From: a bacterium
GTDB taxonomy: Bacteria > Ratteibacteria > UBA8468 > B48-G9 > DSTR01
Reading direction: 5' to 3'
DNA: 64,000 bases
Assembly: GCA_029551285.1 (NCBI GenBank)
Contig: JAKPFT010000044.1
Span: forward strand, 18,760 to 82,759
Of this stretch, positions 53,443-61,913 are shown piece by piece (positions within the stretch are counted from its first letter, which is position 1; the number at the start of each line of letters is the position of its first letter). The notes below the pieces were generated by a model. The model searched no databases. It was not told the DNA's origin and saw only the letters and a list, made by a program, of their open reading frames with translations. Made by a program: the position numbers and the translations under genes.

Positions 53443-54956
53443 AACTGAAAGACCTGATCAAAGACGTGCCTGTTCGCCGGACAGTTAATTTCAATAATGT
53501 TGAAGTGGAAGGGCTGGCTTATGATTCGCGACGGGTACGGGCCAATTATCTTTTTGTGGCTATTCCCGGGAGTCGTCAGGATGGCCATGCTTATCTTTAT
53601 GATGCCGTCGCCAGAGGTGCCAAGGTAGTGGTGGTGGAACGGAAGGACCTCGTTGTTCCGAGCGACGTTGTTTCTCTGCTGGTGGATAACAGCCGTCTGA
53701 CCCTGGCCCGGCTTGCGTCCACCTTTTTTGGAAACCCATCCCGGCGATTAAAAGTGGTCGGCATCACCGGTACGAAGGGAAAAACAACCAGTGCCTACCT
53801 GCTTCATGCGCTCCACCAGGCCGCCGGTGAGCGCTGTGGCTTAATCAGTACCATCAGTTATCAGATTGGTGAACGGGCGATCAGTTCTTTCAATACTACC
53901 CCGGAAAGCCTTGACCTTCAGGAAATGATGGCGGAGATGGAAAACTCCGGATGTCAGGCGGTGGTGATGGAAGTTTCTTCCCACGGGAGCGCCCAGGGTC
54001 GGGTGACCGGCATTCACTTTGATACCGCGGTGCTGACCAATGTTGCTGGTCACGAGCATCTTGATTATCACGGAACTTTCCGGAACTATCTCCAGGCAAA
54101 ACTGAAGTTTTTTGAGGAATATCTGTCTTCCAGCATTAAAGAGGATAAACTTGCCCTGGTGAATCTTGACGACCCTTCAGCCAGCCGTTTCCTGAAGGCA
54201 GTGGCTGAGAAGAACATCAGAGTCGTCACCTGGGGTCAGAAGAAAAGGGCAGACATCAAATTACTTTCCTATACGCTGGAACGAACGGGTAATCACCTGC
54301 AGATTCTGGTTGAGGATAAGGTAGAGCCGTTTTTTTCCCCGCTGCGCGGTTTGGGAAATGTTTTCAATGTTTTGCTGACCGTGGCTTACGGGTGGGCGCG
54401 AGGGTTCCCTCTGAAAGTGATCAGGACGGCTCTATCACAAACCGCGGTGGTCCCGGGCCGGTTTGAACTGGTGGAGGAAGGCCAGCCTTTTTCGGTTGTC
54501 GTGGATTATGCCCATACGGCTGATTCGCTTCGTTCTTTGCTTACCTCAGTCAGGGCACTGCGGCCCAGGCGGATCATTCTTGTTTTCGGCTGTGGTGGCG
54601 ACCGTGACCGGAGCAAGCGGCCGCTGATGGGCGCTCTTGGCGCCAGGCTGGCTGACCTGGTGATTATTACCTCGGACAATCCCCGCAGCGAAAACCCTTT
54701 ACGCATTGCGGAAGACATACGAAGGGGTATTCCTCTTTTTTTCAGGAGGAAAGCGGTGGTCGTGATTGACCGGCGGCAGGCGATTCAGGAAGCCATCGGT
54801 CTGGCAGACGCCGGAGATTTCGTGGTGATTGCTGGCAAGGGACACGAAACCTACCAGATTTTTCAGCAGACCGTAGTCCCTTTTGATGACCGGCTGGAAG
54901 CGCGGCGGGCCTTACAGTCTCTTTCTCAACGTTCCGGTGCACCCGGAACAGGTTAA
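53439..54956 (+). CDS. murE: UDP-MurNAc-tripeptide synthetase MurE (meso-DAP type)
   Basis: This 505-residue Mur ligase has the ATP motif GITGTKGKTTSAYLL, NTTPESLDLQEMM, MEVSSHGSAQGRV and VDYAHTADSLRSLL. The substrate-specificity motif is DNPRSENP, the DNPR form typical of enzymes adding meso-diaminopimelate rather than lysine. That agrees with aspartate kinase being present for DAP supply. The start is the GTG overlapping ftsI. Confidence 0.96.
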   Translation: MKLKDLIKDVPVRRTVNFNNVEVEGLAYDSRRVRANYLFVAIPGSRQDGHAYLYDAVARGAKVVVVERKDLVVPSDVVSLLVDNSRLTLARLASTFFGNPSRRLKVVGITGTKGKTTSAYLLHALHQAAGERCGLISTISYQIGERAISSFNTTPESLDLQEMMAEMENSGCQAVVMEVSSHGSAQGRVTGIHFDTAVLTNVAGHEHLDYHGTFRNYLQAKLKFFEEYLSSSIKEDKLALVNLDDPSASRFLKAVAEKNIRVVTWGQKKRADIKLLSYTLERTGNHLQILVEDKVEPFFSPLRGLGNVFNVLLTVAYGWARGFPLKVIRTALSQTAVVPGRFELVEEGQPFSVVVDYAHTADSLRSLLTSVRALRPRRIILVFGCGGDRDRSKRPLMGALGARLADLVIITSDNPRSENPLRIAEDIRRGIPLFFRRKAVVVIDRRQAIQEAIGLADAGDFVVIAGKGHETYQIFQQTVVPFDDRLEARRALQSLSQRSGAPGTG

Positions 54957-54968
54957 GAGGGTGAAACG

Positions 54969-56339
54969 GTGATTCCGGTAAGACTGGAGCAAATCATAGG
55001 CTGGTGTGGCGGTCGACTGGAAGGGGGCAGCCCGGCACAAATGGTAACCGGGGTTAGCACCGATTCCCGAACGATTAAACCAGGCGCTCTTTTTGTGGCT
55101 CTTCCGGGAGCCAGGTTTGACGGACATGATTTTGTCAGAGATGTCCTCAGGAAGAAAAGGGCGGTGGCCGCGGTCGTCAGGAGTGACTTCCCTGCGGGGA
55201 CCGGCTGCCTCATCAAAGTGCCGGATACTCTTTCAGCTCTCGGGAAGATTGCCTGTGGTTACCGAAAGCAGTTTCAGGTAGAAATGATTGCTGTTACCGG
55301 CAGCGCCGGCAAGACTACAGCAAAGGAACTAATTAAACGGGTTCTCTCCTCAGGTTATCAGGTTCTGGCCAGTCCGGGCAATTTCAATAACCAGATCGGA
55401 TTGCCCCTCTCCTTGCTAAAATTGAGGCCAGAGCATCGTTTCTGTGTCATAGAGATGGGTATGAACCATCCGGGCGAAATTGACCGGTTAAGCAAAATCG
55501 CTTTGCCTTCCTGCGGGGTAATCACCACGATTGGCCGGGCGCATGCCGGATTCTTCAAAAACCTGAGAGAAATTGCTCTGGCCAAGGGTGAGCTTTTGGT
55601 GAACCTTCAGGGAAGGCACCACGCTTTTCTTAATGCTGATGCTGCCTACTACCGCCTCCTGAAAACGATGGCTCCTGGCCCGGTCACTTCTTTCGGGACA
55701 AAACGTTGTGCCGGGGTAAGAGGTTTTCTCCTTGAGGAATCGTTGTTTTCTTTCCGTTTCCGGGTTGCAGGCTATGCAGTTCCTTTCAGGATGAAGTTCT
55801 GGAATCCGGCCTGGATTTACACAGCCCTGGCAGCCATCGCGGTCGGCCAGGAATTTGGTATCTCCGGACAGGACATAGCCGGGGCTATCAGCAGTCTGGA
55901 GCCGCTGCCCGGCCGCGGCAAGATTTGGAAACTTAATGGTATCACCCTCATTGATGAGAGTTACAACTGCAATCCTGACTCTCTCAAGCAGGCTCTGGTG
56001 GCGCTGGCCAGAAAAAAGGCGAAAAGAACAGTGGCCATTATCGGCGATATGGCAGAACTGGGTAAACGTTCACACTTCTTTCACACTCAACTGGGACGGA
56101 TACTTCAGCAATTTAGTCCCGGGCTGGTGTTGCTGGTGGGCAAAGAAATTGTGGCGGCGGCTGTGGCAGCCGGCCAGGGACCATACCACCACTTTAACGA
56201 TGTTGAGAGTCTGCAAAGACAACTTCCCCGGTACCTGCACCCGGGTGACCTGGTTCTGGTGAAAGGTTCCCGGGCGATGGGGCTGGAAAAGGTCGTCTCT
56301 TTTCTGCAGCACCATTACAGGAGAAACCATGTTTGCTGA
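54969..56339 (+). CDS. murF: UDP-MurNAc-tripeptide--D-Ala-D-Ala ligase MurF
   Basis: This 456-residue Mur ligase has VSTDSRTIKPGALFVALPG, the ATP motif AVTGSAGKTTAKELI, SPGNFNNQIGLPLSLL, IEMGMNHPGEI and DESYNCNPDSLKQAL. It adds the D-Ala-D-Ala made by Ddl (35149-36066) to UDP-MurNAc-tripeptide. The start is GTG 54969, 12 nt after murE. Its 3' end overlaps mraY by 11 nt. Confidence 0.96.
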   Translation: MIPVRLEQIIGWCGGRLEGGSPAQMVTGVSTDSRTIKPGALFVALPGARFDGHDFVRDVLRKKRAVAAVVRSDFPAGTGCLIKVPDTLSALGKIACGYRKQFQVEMIAVTGSAGKTTAKELIKRVLSSGYQVLASPGNFNNQIGLPLSLLKLRPEHRFCVIEMGMNHPGEIDRLSKIALPSCGVITTIGRAHAGFFKNLREIALAKGELLVNLQGRHHAFLNADAAYYRLLKTMAPGPVTSFGTKRCAGVRGFLLEESLFSFRFRVAGYAVPFRMKFWNPAWIYTALAAIAVGQEFGISGQDIAGAISSLEPLPGRGKIWKLNGITLIDESYNCNPDSLKQALVALARKKAKRTVAIIGDMAELGKRSHFFHTQLGRILQQFSPGLVLLVGKEIVAAAVAAGQGPYHHFNDVESLQRQLPRYLHPGDLVLVKGSRAMGLEKVVSFLQHHYRRNHVC

Positions 56340-57396
56340 ATGGCTTTACAAACTAACCGGAGTGTGGTTCGGATTTAATGTCTTTCGTTACATTACGGTG
56401 CGAGCAGTTCTGGCCACATTCACTTCTCTCTTTCTCTCAATTATCTTCGGACCTGTGGCCATTAGGAAACTGAGAAATTTCTGCCATCCCACCCTGTTAG
56501 AATTCCGGGAAAAGAAGGGCGAAACCCCCACCATGGGAGGCTGGCTGATTATTGGCACAACCCTGATTTCTGTCTTTATGTGGGCTAACCTGAGAAACAT
56601 ATACATTCTCTTGCTGGTCCTGGTCGTTGCCTGGTTGGCCATCTTTGGCTTCTGGGATGACTACCTGAAATTGAAACTGAAAAATCCGAAAGGGTTGCGG
56701 CCGGCGGTCAAGGTCGTCGGTCAGGCCGCCATTGGTTTTATTGCAGGCCTTATTCTCTATTATCACCCCGGGCTGGAATTTAATACTTCAGTAGCCATGC
56801 CCTTTTTGAAGAAGCTGGTTCTACCCTTCGGGGCCTACTATATTCTTTTTGCCACTTTTATCATCGTGGCGACCTCCAATGCTGTGAATCTAACAGATGG
56901 AATGGATGGACTGGCGATCGGCCTGGTCCTGATGGTCGTGCTGGCCTATGGAGGAATTGCTTATCTGGCCGGTCACAGTAACTTTGCCTCTTACCTGAAC
57001 ATTTTCTATGTCCGGGGTGCCGGAGAAGTTTCTGTTTTCTGCGGAGCCTTGATTGGCGCCAGTTTAGGCTTTCTCTGGTACAACTGTTATCCGGCGCAGA
57101 TTTTCATGGGAGATGTGGGGTCCCTGCCGCTGGGCGGTGTTATTGGTTTGCTGGCCATAATTGTCAAGCAGGAAATTTCATTAATCTTTGTTGCCGGTAT
57201 TTTTGTGGCTGAGGCCCTTTCGGTGGTGCTGCAGGTAATTTCCTTCCGGACGAGGGGCCGGCGCATTTTCCGGATGACACCCATTCATCACCATTTTGAA
57301 CTGGGTGGGTGGCCGGAAGAAAAGGTGGTTGTCAGGTTCTGGATTGTTGGCCTGATTTTAGCTCTCTTTACCGCGGTTACTCTTAAAATCAGGTGA
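56329..57396 (+). CDS. mraY: Phospho-N-acetylmuramoyl-pentapeptide transferase MraY
   Basis: This 355-residue integral membrane enzyme with about ten helices makes lipid I. Signatures are GETPTMGGWLIIGTTL, FGFWDDYLKLKLKNPKGL (DD pair), TSNAVNLTDGMDGLAIGL (the NLTDGMDGL motif) and the cytoplasmic PIHHHFELGGWPEEKVV. The order murF-mraY-murD is the usual one. The murG product, needed for the next step, is not encoded in the window. Confidence 0.98.
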   Translation: MFAEWLYKLTGVWFGFNVFRYITVRAVLATFTSLFLSIIFGPVAIRKLRNFCHPTLLEFREKKGETPTMGGWLIIGTTLISVFMWANLRNIYILLLVLVVAWLAIFGFWDDYLKLKLKNPKGLRPAVKVVGQAAIGFIAGLILYYHPGLEFNTSVAMPFLKKLVLPFGAYYILFATFIIVATSNAVNLTDGMDGLAIGLVLMVVLAYGGIAYLAGHSNFASYLNIFYVRGAGEVSVFCGALIGASLGFLWYNCYPAQIFMGDVGSLPLGGVIGLLAIIVKQEISLIFVAGIFVAEALSVVLQVISFRTRGRRIFRMTPIHHHFELGGWPEEKVVVRFWIVGLILALFTAVTLKIR

Positions 57397-57399
57397 AAA

Positions 57400-58767
57400 A
57401 TGGATTTAAGGACCAAACAGATACTGGTGGTAGGCCTGGGTGAAACTGGATGGGCCACAGCCCGTTATCTGAAAAAGTCAGGAGCCTGTGTCAGGGTCAC
57501 GGAACAGGCAAACACTCCGCAGTTACAGGAAAAGGCAAGGCGGTTAAAGGAACAGGGCATTGAAGTTGAACTTGGCCAGCATACCGAAGGTTTTGTCAGG
57601 GATAGTGACCTGGTGGTGACCAGTCCCGGTGTTCCGCCGGAGAGTTTGCCCCTGAAGCTGGCGCTGGCGGCCGGGAAACCAGTGTGGAGCGAAGTGGAAA
57701 TTGCCTGGCGCTTATCTCCCACCAGGAAGGTCATTGCCGTTACAGGTACCAACGGCAAAACCACCACGACTTCCCTTCTCGGTTTTCTGTTGAAACAATG
57801 CCGCTGGCCTCACCTGATTTGTGGCAACATCGGCAATCCTTTCATCGGCGAACTGGACAAACTAACGGCAGATACCTGGGTGGTTCTGGAAGTGAGCAGT
57901 TTTCAGTTAGAGTACATTGAGCAGTTTAAACCGTTAGTCGGTGTTCTCCTCAATATTACGCCGGACCATCTTGACCGCTACCCTTCCTTTGAAGAATACG
58001 CTCTCACAAAACTTCGGCTTTTTTCCCGGCAGGGGGAAGAAGACTGGGCGGTAATTAATCATGATGATGTCTTCTGTTTCTCCCGGAGCCAGCACATTTC
58101 TTCCCGGAAACTATTTTTCAGCCTTATACCGGGGAAGGCTGATCTCTGGTACGAACGGGAAAGTATCTGGTTGAAGCAGCCGGTAAAGCAAGAAGTTTGC
58201 TCCTTAAGAGGAGCGAATCTTTTCGGGACAGGAAATCTTCAGAACATGCTGGCGGTGGCTGGTGTCTCGCTCATTTTGAGGATAGGCCGGGGTGTTCTGG
58301 AGAAAACACTCCAGGATTTCCGCCCGCTGGCCCACCGGATGGAGAAAGTCGCCGATATCAACGGCGTTTCTTTTGTCAATGATTCCAAATCAACCAATGT
58401 TGATTCAGTGAGAAAGGCTCTGGAGACATTTGCTCCCGGAAGCGTCATTCTGATTATGGGTGGCAAAGATAAAGGATTTTCTTTTGCGGAATTGTGTCCC
58501 CTGGTTAAGGAAAAGGTGAGTTATCTTCTTCTGCTGGGGGAGACGGCGAAGAAAATTGCGGCTGACCTTGAAGCCAGCGGGGTCAGGGTGGAATTCGTCA
58601 GCAGTCTTTCCGAAGCCGTTCAGAAAGGATATCAACAGGCCAGGCCAGGCAAAACAGTGCTGCTTTCACCAGGTTGTTCCTCTTTCGACATGTTTACCAA
58701 CTACAAGGAGCGAGGCGATGTCTTTAAGAAAACGGTCCAGGCTTTATTATCGGCTGTGCGTGGCTAG
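57400..58767 (+). CDS. murD: UDP-N-acetylmuramoylalanine--D-glutamate ligase MurD
   Basis: This 455-residue Mur ligase adds D-Glu to UDP-MurNAc-L-Ala. It has VVGLGETGWATARYL, VVTSPGVPPESLPL, the ATP motif AVTGTNGKTTTTSLLG, EVSSFQLEYIEQFKP, LNITPDHLDRYPSFEEY, LAHRMEKVADINGVSFVNDS and ILIMGGKDKGFSF. It starts 4 nt after mraY and its end overlaps ftsW by 50 nt. MurC, which supplies its substrate, is not in the window. Confidence 0.97.
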   Translation: MDLRTKQILVVGLGETGWATARYLKKSGACVRVTEQANTPQLQEKARRLKEQGIEVELGQHTEGFVRDSDLVVTSPGVPPESLPLKLALAAGKPVWSEVEIAWRLSPTRKVIAVTGTNGKTTTTSLLGFLLKQCRWPHLICGNIGNPFIGELDKLTADTWVVLEVSSFQLEYIEQFKPLVGVLLNITPDHLDRYPSFEEYALTKLRLFSRQGEEDWAVINHDDVFCFSRSQHISSRKLFFSLIPGKADLWYERESIWLKQPVKQEVCSLRGANLFGTGNLQNMLAVAGVSLILRIGRGVLEKTLQDFRPLAHRMEKVADINGVSFVNDSKSTNVDSVRKALETFAPGSVILIMGGKDKGFSFAELCPLVKEKVSYLLLLGETAKKIAADLEASGVRVEFVSSLSEAVQKGYQQARPGKTVLLSPGCSSFDMFTNYKERGDVFKKTVQALLSAVRG

Positions 58768-59947
58768 CGCTGTTCTGTTGATTTTAGGGACAACAGTTGT
58801 TCTCAGTTCTTCCACAGGTCCGGCCATTGAAAAAACAGGTAACCCCCTCTATTACTTCCAGCGTCACCTGCTCTGGCTGGCCCTGGGCGGGCTGGCCATG
58901 GCGCTCTTTAACCGTTTTGGCCTGCGGCGTCTGGAAAAAGACAAAAAAATTCTTATTTTCTCTTTTATCGGCTCGCTGTGTCTTTTGCCGGTGCCCATCT
59001 TTCTGGGCACGCTGCGCTGGATTATTGTCGGTCCGTTCAGCTTTCAGCCAGCGGAGCTGGTAAAGTTGACCTTTATTCTTTTTCTGGCTGACTACTTGCG
59101 AAGGCACAGATACACCAGAAAGCAGATAAGAAATCTTTTCTGGCCAGTTGTTTCTTTCCTGGTAATTACGCTGTTGCTGCAGTTCCAGAGGGACCTGGGA
59201 ACCTTTGTTATTATCTTTCTTTCCCTGGGCCTGCTGCTTTTTCTGGCTGGCCAGCCCCGGCGGCATTTAGCTTTCATGACCGGCTGCGGCCTGGTTCTTT
59301 TAGTCATTCTGATTCTTCTCTTCCCGTACCGGCGCGAGCGAATCGTCTCCGCCTTTCTCCCGGGAAAGGATCTTATGGGAAAAGGCTATCAACCATTTCA
59401 GTCAAAGATTACTCTGGGGTCAGGTGGCTGGTTAGGCCGGGGCATGGGCGCAGGTCTGGCTAAACTTCTGTACTTGCCAGAAGCCCATAAGGATTATGTT
59501 TACGCTATTGTGGGAGAAGAGATGGGACTGTTGGGGACGTCGGTGGTTCTCTTCTTCTTTGTGGTCCTGACCTTTTCCGGACTGGAACTGGCGTTGAGGG
59601 CGAGAAATGACTTCCAGCGGTTTCTCGCCGCCGGCATTGGCAGTCTCTTCGGTTTCCAGTTTCTTCTTCATGCCGGAGTGGTTCTGTGTCTTATCCCGGC
59701 CAAGGGTACTACCCTGCCCTTTTTCAGCGTTGGGGGTTCCTCTCTTCTGATTAACCTTGTCAGTCTGGGAATTCTTCTGGCCATCGCCAGGGACGCTTGC
59801 TTTCCCTCTTCTCTGGAGGATTTGCAGGAATCATCGCTGCTGCACTATGAAGCGCCAGCCCGGATGGTCTGGCGTCGGTACCATCCGGTTCGCTTCCGGG
59901 TGCCCTTTTTCCTCAGGTATTCTAAGATTTCTTCAAGGAGATGGTGA
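58718..59947 (+). CDS. ftsW: Septal peptidoglycan glycosyltransferase FtsW (SEDS family)
   Basis: The ATG at 58718 with AAGGAG upstream gives 409 residues; the frame extends further up inside murD but that part is not conserved. SEDS hallmarks are RWIIVGPFSFQPAELVKL, the loop GKGYQPFQSKITLGSGGW, EAHKDYVYAIVGEEMG and TTLPFFSVGGSSLLINL. It polymerises septal glycan with FtsI. A C-terminal cytoplasmic extension of about 40 residues follows the last helix. Its 3' end overlaps a convergent gene by 26 nt. Confidence 0.93.
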   Translation: MSLRKRSRLYYRLCVASAVLLILGTTVVLSSSTGPAIEKTGNPLYYFQRHLLWLALGGLAMALFNRFGLRRLEKDKKILIFSFIGSLCLLPVPIFLGTLRWIIVGPFSFQPAELVKLTFILFLADYLRRHRYTRKQIRNLFWPVVSFLVITLLLQFQRDLGTFVIIFLSLGLLLFLAGQPRRHLAFMTGCGLVLLVILILLFPYRRERIVSAFLPGKDLMGKGYQPFQSKITLGSGGWLGRGMGAGLAKLLYLPEAHKDYVYAIVGEEMGLLGTSVVLFFFVVLTFSGLELALRARNDFQRFLAAGIGSLFGFQFLLHAGVVLCLIPAKGTTLPFFSVGGSSLLINLVSLGILLAIARDACFPSSLEDLQESSLLHYEAPARMVWRRYHPVRFRVPFFLRYSKISSRRW

Positions 59948-60734
59948 AATTGACGCTGGTGGCAACTGGTAGTTTTGCTTCCCGGTGAGTTCTCTGTTCG
60001 GGCCCGGCCGGCATCCCGAAAAGAGATTTCAGATTCAGGGAGAAATTGCCAGAAAAACTGGTCAGTTCCCCGGCGGAGCAGTCAAACAGGAAAGTGCCAC
60101 TGGCGCTATTTCTGCCCTGAACGGTTACGGAAATACTCCGGTCACTTTTTTTCTCCCGCAGGAACTGATTAGCCGAGAGGACAATGGCAACCTGGTTGTG
60201 GTCGGTACTGGCGCAGGCGTAGGTGAACTCAAGGTTGGCCACAGGTAATCCTGGAAAGTTCAGGGAAGGGACGGATTGTTTCCAGCAGTAGCCAGGGGTT
60301 AAAGGAACCCGGGGAAACTGAGGCAGTAACTTAAAAATACCGGCCAGACTTATCAGTCCTGGGGCTGCTGCTTCTATGTTGCGAACGCCACCATCCGACC
60401 CGAGGGTGAGCCGGCTGACGCCGAAAGTGGGCGAAAGTTCAGTTTCCGAAGAACTCAAATCTTCCAGTGTATTGCCCCCGATTCTGATAACACTGCGGCG
60501 GACTTCCACCCGCACGGTACTGGTCTCCGGCTCAGTTTTTTCCGTTATTAAAAAGAGACTGGCCTTGACGAAAACATCAAGTTTTTCTTCTGGCTGGCCT
60601 TCAAAGGCATAAGCAGTCGTACCTTTCAGTTCTATCTGGTACTGGAGAATCTGGCCTGTCTTAAATCTGTAACCCGGGACCGGCTGGGCAATAAGCAGAG
60701 CCGGGGAGAAAAGCCAGAGAAACACTTTCTTCAT
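59922..60734 (-). CDS. Secreted protein of unknown function
   Basis: This 270-residue protein opens with a signal peptide (MKKVFLWLFSPALLIAQP). The mature part is beta-rich with Ser/Thr-rich strands (YRFKTGQILQYQIELKGTT near the start, SGTFLFDCSAGELTSFSG near the end) and resembles small exported proteins of uncharacterised families; I do not recognise a domain. It is the third gene after pckG and aspC, with a 4-nt overlap to the latter. Its last 26 bases overlap the convergent ftsW, with no room for terminators between them. Confidence 0.75.
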   Translation of the reverse strand: MKKVFLWLFSPALLIAQPVPGYRFKTGQILQYQIELKGTTAYAFEGQPEEKLDVFVKASLFLITEKTEPETSTVRVEVRRSVIRIGGNTLEDLSSSETELSPTFGVSRLTLGSDGGVRNIEAAAPGLISLAGIFKLLPQFPRVPLTPGYCWKQSVPSLNFPGLPVANLEFTYACASTDHNQVAIVLSANQFLREKKSDRSISVTVQGRNSASGTFLFDCSAGELTSFSGNFSLNLKSLFGMPAGPEQRTHREAKLPVATSVNFTISLKKS

Positions 60735-61885
60735 GGGAGATTGTTCACTGCTTCGCTAAGTCTTTCCACAGCCTTCCTCAGATTTTCCAGGCTGGTGGCA
60801 AAGGAAATCCTGATGAAATGGTCAGCGCCAAAGTCGCGGCCAGGAACCACGGCCAGATAATACTTCTGAAGCAGATAGTCAGCCATTTCAGGGGAGGCTA
60901 CCTTTCCTAAAGAAAGGAAGAAATAAAAAGCACCATCAGGCCTTGGGTAGAAGATCACCTCCGGCAAATTTTTCAGAAGAAATTCACGCCGGCGACTGAA
61001 TTCTTCCACCATCGGTCGGTACAAATTCTTCTGGTATTTCAAAGCCACCAGGGCTGCTTTCTGGACGAAAGAAACAGGGTTGGAAGCGGTCTGGCTCTGG
61101 ATATTAGCCACGGCCGCAGCGATCGCCTTTGGCGCCGCCAGATATCCCAGCCGCCAGCCTGTCATGGAGAAAGTTTTGGAAAAACCGTTGACCACCACGC
61201 ATCTCTCTTTAATCTCTTTGTTCAGTGAGGCAATACTGACGGCCTTTATCCCGTCAAAGACAATGTGTTCGTAGATTTCATCAGAGATGCAGAGAATTTT
61301 ATGAGATAGCAAGATTTCCGTCAGGTCTTCCAGTTCTTTCTGAGTGTAAACAACGCCGGTGGGATTGGCTGGCGAATTCAGAATAAAGGCTTTGGTTCGT
61401 GGAGTAATCAACTCCCGGAGATGGTCTAAGTTTGCTGTAAACCGTTCGTTTCGGGAGCAGATGACAGGTTTGCCTCCAGCCAGTTTGACCATTTCCGGAT
61501 AACTGACCCAGTAGGGCGCCGGGATAATAACTTCCTCACCCGGGTTCAGAATGGCCATCATGATGTTGAAAAGGGAATGTTTGGCGCCGTTGGAGACCAC
61601 AATCTGTTCCGGTGAGTAATCAAGCCCGTTTTCTCGTTCCAGTTTTTCACAGATGGCCTGCCGTAATTCTAAGATACCGCTGGAGTCGGTATACTTGGTG
61701 AACCCGGCCTTCAGGGCTGCCTGGCAGGCTTCCTTGATGACCCCCGGCGTGTCAAAGTCTGGTTCGCCCACAGAAAGGTTGATAATCTCCTTACCTTCCT
61801 GTTGCAGCTGGCGGGCCCTTCGGTTGACGGCCAGCGTTGCTGAAGGTTGAATTTCTTTCGCTTTTTCCGAGACATAATCAACCAT
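60731..61885 (-). CDS. aspC: Aspartate aminotransferase (class I, subgroup Ib type)
   Basis: This 384-residue PLP enzyme has INLSVGEPDFDTPGVIKEA, NSPANPTGVVYTQKEL, ISDEIYEHIVFDG and the PLP-lysine region NGFSKTFSMTGWRLGYLAAP. The opening (SEKAKEIQPSATLAVNRRARQL) is typical of the thermophile/Gram-positive aspartate transaminase group, which may also accept prephenate or other 2-oxo acids. It follows pckG by 28 nt, so oxaloacetate made or used by PEPCK could be linked to aspartate. GGAGGG precedes the ATG. Confidence 0.93.
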   Translation of the reverse strand: MVDYVSEKAKEIQPSATLAVNRRARQLQQEGKEIINLSVGEPDFDTPGVIKEACQAALKAGFTKYTDSSGILELRQAICEKLERENGLDYSPEQIVVSNGAKHSLFNIMMAILNPGEEVIIPAPYWVSYPEMVKLAGGKPVICSRNERFTANLDHLRELITPRTKAFILNSPANPTGVVYTQKELEDLTEILLSHKILCISDEIYEHIVFDGIKAVSIASLNKEIKERCVVVNGFSKTFSMTGWRLGYLAAPKAIAAAVANIQSQTASNPVSFVQKAALVALKYQKNLYRPMVEEFSRRREFLLKNLPEVIFYPRPDGAFYFFLSLGKVASPEMADYLLQKYYLAVVPGRDFGADHFIRISFATSLENLRKAVERLSEAVNNLP

Positions 61886-61913
61886 TTTCCCTCCAGAATA
61901 TCAGTTGTTCTGT

